Assembly: GCA_965221815.1 (NCBI GenBank) | Contig: OZ244915.1 | Coordinates: forward strand, 2,542,001-2,606,000 | DNA: 64,000 bases | Direction of reading: 5' to 3' | Origin: JAPOXR01 sp965221815 | Lineage (GTDB): Bacteria > Pseudomonadota > Alphaproteobacteria > Rhodobacterales > Rhodobacteraceae | Shown here: piece by piece, positions 62,067-64,000 of the stretch | How positions within the stretch are numbered: position 1 is the first letter of the stretch | Layout of the letters: every line of letters starts with the position of its first letter | The notes under the pieces: generated by a model | The model's database searches: none | Told to the model about the DNA's origin: nothing | The model's input: only the letters and a program-made list of their open reading frames with translations | Position numbers and translations under genes: made by a program

Positions 62067-64000
62067 GTGACACGCATGAGTGAGCCGACAGACACGCCGC
62101 GATCAGGCGGTGTAGTAGGACTGTTGCCCGTTGCGTTGTCAGCGGTGCTCTTTGCGTGGTTCATCTCGCACGCACCTGTGATTGCCGCGGCAGACAGCCT
62201 GCGCTGGGAGATGGCATGGGTGCCGGCCCTGAATATTTCGTTGTCTTTCCTGCTGGACGGTTTGTCGCTGACCTTTGCCCTGCTGATTTCAGGCATTGGT
62301 GCGCTCGTCTTTCTCTATTCCAACACCTATCTGGGTGCGCATCCACAGTTTCACCGATTTGTCCTGTTCCTGTCCAGCTTCATGCTGGCGATGCTGGGTC
62401 TCGTTCTGGCCGATAACCTGATAACGCTCTTTGTATTTTGGGAACTGACGACGATCACCTCGTATCTCTTGATCGGGTTCGGGCATGAGACGACAAAGGG
62501 ACGGCGATCGGCCCTGCAGGCGCTGTTTGTGACGGGAGCGGGAGCACTGGCGATGCTCGCCGGGTTTATCCTGCTGGGCTTTGTCGCAGGCTCCTTCGAG
62601 CTGTCGGTGATCCTGACGCAATCGGAAATGCTGAAAGCGCATCCGCTTTACGTGCCGATCCTGATCCTGATCCTCGCGGGAACGTTCACGAAATCAGCAC
62701 AGTTTCCATTCCATTTCTGGCTGCCCAATGCGATGGCTGCACCCACACCTGTATCAGCTTTTCTGCATTCGGCAACGATGGTGAAGGCTGGTGTGTACCT
62801 GATGGCACGGCTGCATCCGGGTCTTGCGGGAACCGATATGTGGCTGTGGACGCTGACGATTTTCGGGGTGGTCACCGCCGTCATCGCGAGCATTCTGGCG
62901 CTGCGGCAGACCGATCTGAAACAGGCACTGGCCTATACAACGCTGATGGCGCTGGGGGTCCTGACGCTGTTTCTGGGACAGGAGAGCGGCTACGCGATGA
63001 CGGCGTTTGCCACTTTCCTTGTGGTGCATTCGCTCTACAAAGCCGCCCTCTTCCTTGTGGTGGGATGCATGGATCATGCGACCGGCACGCGGGAGGCAGA
63101 CATCCTCGGTGGGCTTGCCCGGGTGATGCCGGTCACGGCGATCGCGGCCGCATTGGCAGCCATGTCGATGGCCGGGTTTCCGCCGTTCCTGGGTTTTATC
63201 GGCAAGGAATTGAAATATGCCGGTGCACTGGGCGTAGCCTCGGAACCCGTCCTTGTCGTGGGTGCCCTGCTGTTGGCCAACGCGCTGATGTTTGCAGTGG
63301 CGGGTGTCGTGGCACTGCGCCCGTTCTGGCTGCCGGCGGGCGCTGAAACTCCCAGGATCCCCCATGAGGCCCCCTGGCCGATGCTGGCGGGGCCCGTGAT
63401 CCTGGCCAGTCTGGGAACGCTTTTTGGCATCTATCCGGATCTGCTGGAGCGCACGCTGGTCGCACCGACGGTGGCAAGCCTGCTTGGTGCTATCGAGGAT
63501 TCCAAGGAATTGACGCTGTGGGCCGGGGTCAATATGCCGCTGATTCTGTCGATTGTGACGGTCGCAGCGGGAACAGCCTTTTATGTGATACACAGACCCC
63601 TGCGCGCCTGGTTGGCCCGGATCATCGACGCTCTGCCCAATTTTGACCGGGGTTGGGACCGGTTCCTCGATGGGTTCAAAACATTCGCCAGGTGGCAGAC
63701 GCGCATCATCCAGACCGGCGTGCTGCGCCAGTACATGTTTGCCAACTTTGCCACTGTACTGGTTGGTCTCGGTGGCACCATGGTGGCCCGTCAGGTGGCG
63801 TTGACTCAGCCGGATCTGACGGATGCGACCGGGCAGAGTGTGGCGCTGATCCTCCTGATCATCGGCGGGGCACTGGTGGCGACAGTGACCTCCTCACGCA
63901 TTGCGGCGATGGCCGCCCTGGGGGTCGTGGGCATTGGTGTTGCCATGATCTTTATCGTCTTTTCTGCGCCGGATGTGGCGATTACACAACTCCTCGTTGA
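62067..64000 (+). CDS. mrpA: Mrp/Mnh Na+(K+)/H+ antiporter subunit A (partial at window end)
   Basis: Large NuoL-like subunit of the Mrp monovalent cation/proton antiporter, open to the window end (about 645 residues visible). Many hydrophobic helices; marks include LFVFWELTTITSYLLIGF, KSAQFPFHFWLPNAMAAPTP, VSAFLHSATMVKAGVYL and ALAYTTLMALGVLTLFLG, all shared with complex I antiporter-like subunits. After about residue 500 the MrpA-specific C-terminal extension begins. GTG 62067 has GAGGA nine bases upstream; ATG 62076 is an alternative. Subunits B to G are expected to the right. The role is sodium and pH homeostasis, consistent with a saline habitat. Confidence 0.92.
   Translation, partial: MTRMSEPTDTPRSGGVVGLLPVALSAVLFAWFISHAPVIAAADSLRWEMAWVPALNISLSFLLDGLSLTFALLISGIGALVFLYSNTYLGAHPQFHRFVLFLSSFMLAMLGLVLADNLITLFVFWELTTITSYLLIGFGHETTKGRRSALQALFVTGAGALAMLAGFILLGFVAGSFELSVILTQSEMLKAHPLYVPILILILAGTFTKSAQFPFHFWLPNAMAAPTPVSAFLHSATMVKAGVYLMARLHPGLAGTDMWLWTLTIFGVVTAVIASILALRQTDLKQALAYTTLMALGVLTLFLGQESGYAMTAFATFLVVHSLYKAALFLVVGCMDHATGTREADILGGLARVMPVTAIAAALAAMSMAGFPPFLGFIGKELKYAGALGVASEPVLVVGALLLANALMFAVAGVVALRPFWLPAGAETPRIPHEAPWPMLAGPVILASLGTLFGIYPDLLERTLVAPTVASLLGAIEDSKELTLWAGVNMPLILSIVTVAAGTAFYVIHRPLRAWLARIIDALPNFDRGWDRFLDGFKTFARWQTRIIQTGVLRQYMFANFATVLVGLGGTMVARQVALTQPDLTDATGQSVALILLIIGGALVATVTSSRIAAMAALGVVGIGVAMIFIVFSAPDVAITQLLV

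Noticed and set aside
62840..63346. 168-codon plus-strand frame
   Set aside because: Out-of-frame shadow within the continuous mrpA reading frame.

Overview
The window looks like chromosome from a free-living, probably marine or aquatic alphaproteobacterium. The evidence is conserved alphaproteobacterial gene orders (rsfS-rlmH-gpmI; a PetP/PetR-type regulator pair next to ilvE and followed by a deacetylase, xseB and ispA), an LpcC-type lipopolysaccharide core glycosyltransferase, a Gram-negative porin, an Mrp-type cation/proton antiporter and a DgcN/DgcA D-glutamate pathway. No rRNA, tRNA or CRISPR array was recognised. TTG and GTG starts appear frequent. Genus and species cannot be told from the sequence.

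Layout. 1-1732: end of a type IVB secretion/conjugation cluster (DotB/TraJ ATPase and IcmT/TraK), with stop-start overlaps. 2406-3980: a lone AAA-ATPase/PD-(D/E)XK protein between two long empty stretches. 4673-11764: housekeeping block (LPS glycosyltransferase, rsmB, rbfA-truB, gpmI, rlmH, rsfS). 11966-25270: P450, ilvE, petPR-like pair, histone-deacetylase-like protein, xseB, ispA, ABC exporter, a hslO-nudix-CCA enzyme operon, argG, a secreted msrA and yggT. 25450-31233: accessory island of IS21, IS1634 and IS66 relics that bracket a compact three-gene operon (membrane protein, ImmA/IrrE peptidase, 'beta family' protein), the best candidate here for a poorly described, possibly defence-related system. 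31456-41089: UMF1 transporter, mepA, dapD-dapE, a DUF2064 protein, D-amino acid transaminase with dgcA and dgcN, cbiB and rnhB. 41379-43320: dihydroxyacetone kinase next to an ABC ATPase relic. 43698-44340: foreign-looking gene pair including a retropepsin-like gene with two in-frame TGA codons. 44832-50419: thiolase, adenine deaminase plus AMP nucleosidase, and an HU protein. 50729-57645: a sugar/polyol catabolic cluster (FGGY kinase; glycerol-1-phosphate dehydrogenase-like protein, HAD phosphatase, class II aldolase and two Gfo/Idh/MocA dehydrogenases). 57760-61278: an ISKra4 relic, a 13-C tract, a porin, and a VapBC-type toxin-antitoxin pair lying between that porin and the 3' remnant of a second porin. 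62067-64000: start of mrpA, cut by the window end.

How the genes work together. MepA and DapDE concern peptidoglycan, and the transaminase-DgcN-DgcA set can turn D-amino acids released from wall material into L-glutamate. Amn and Ade form a two-step AMP to adenine to hypoxanthine route. The kinase, aldolase and oxidoreductases around 50-57 kb, with dihydroxyacetone kinase at 41-43 kb, suggest breakdown of a sugar or polyol to triose phosphate. The accessory stretches (25-31, 43-44 and 57-62 kb) carry most signs of transfer and decay: dead insertion sequences, stop-containing reading frames, a toxin-antitoxin pair and a homopolymer that could make the porin phase-variable.
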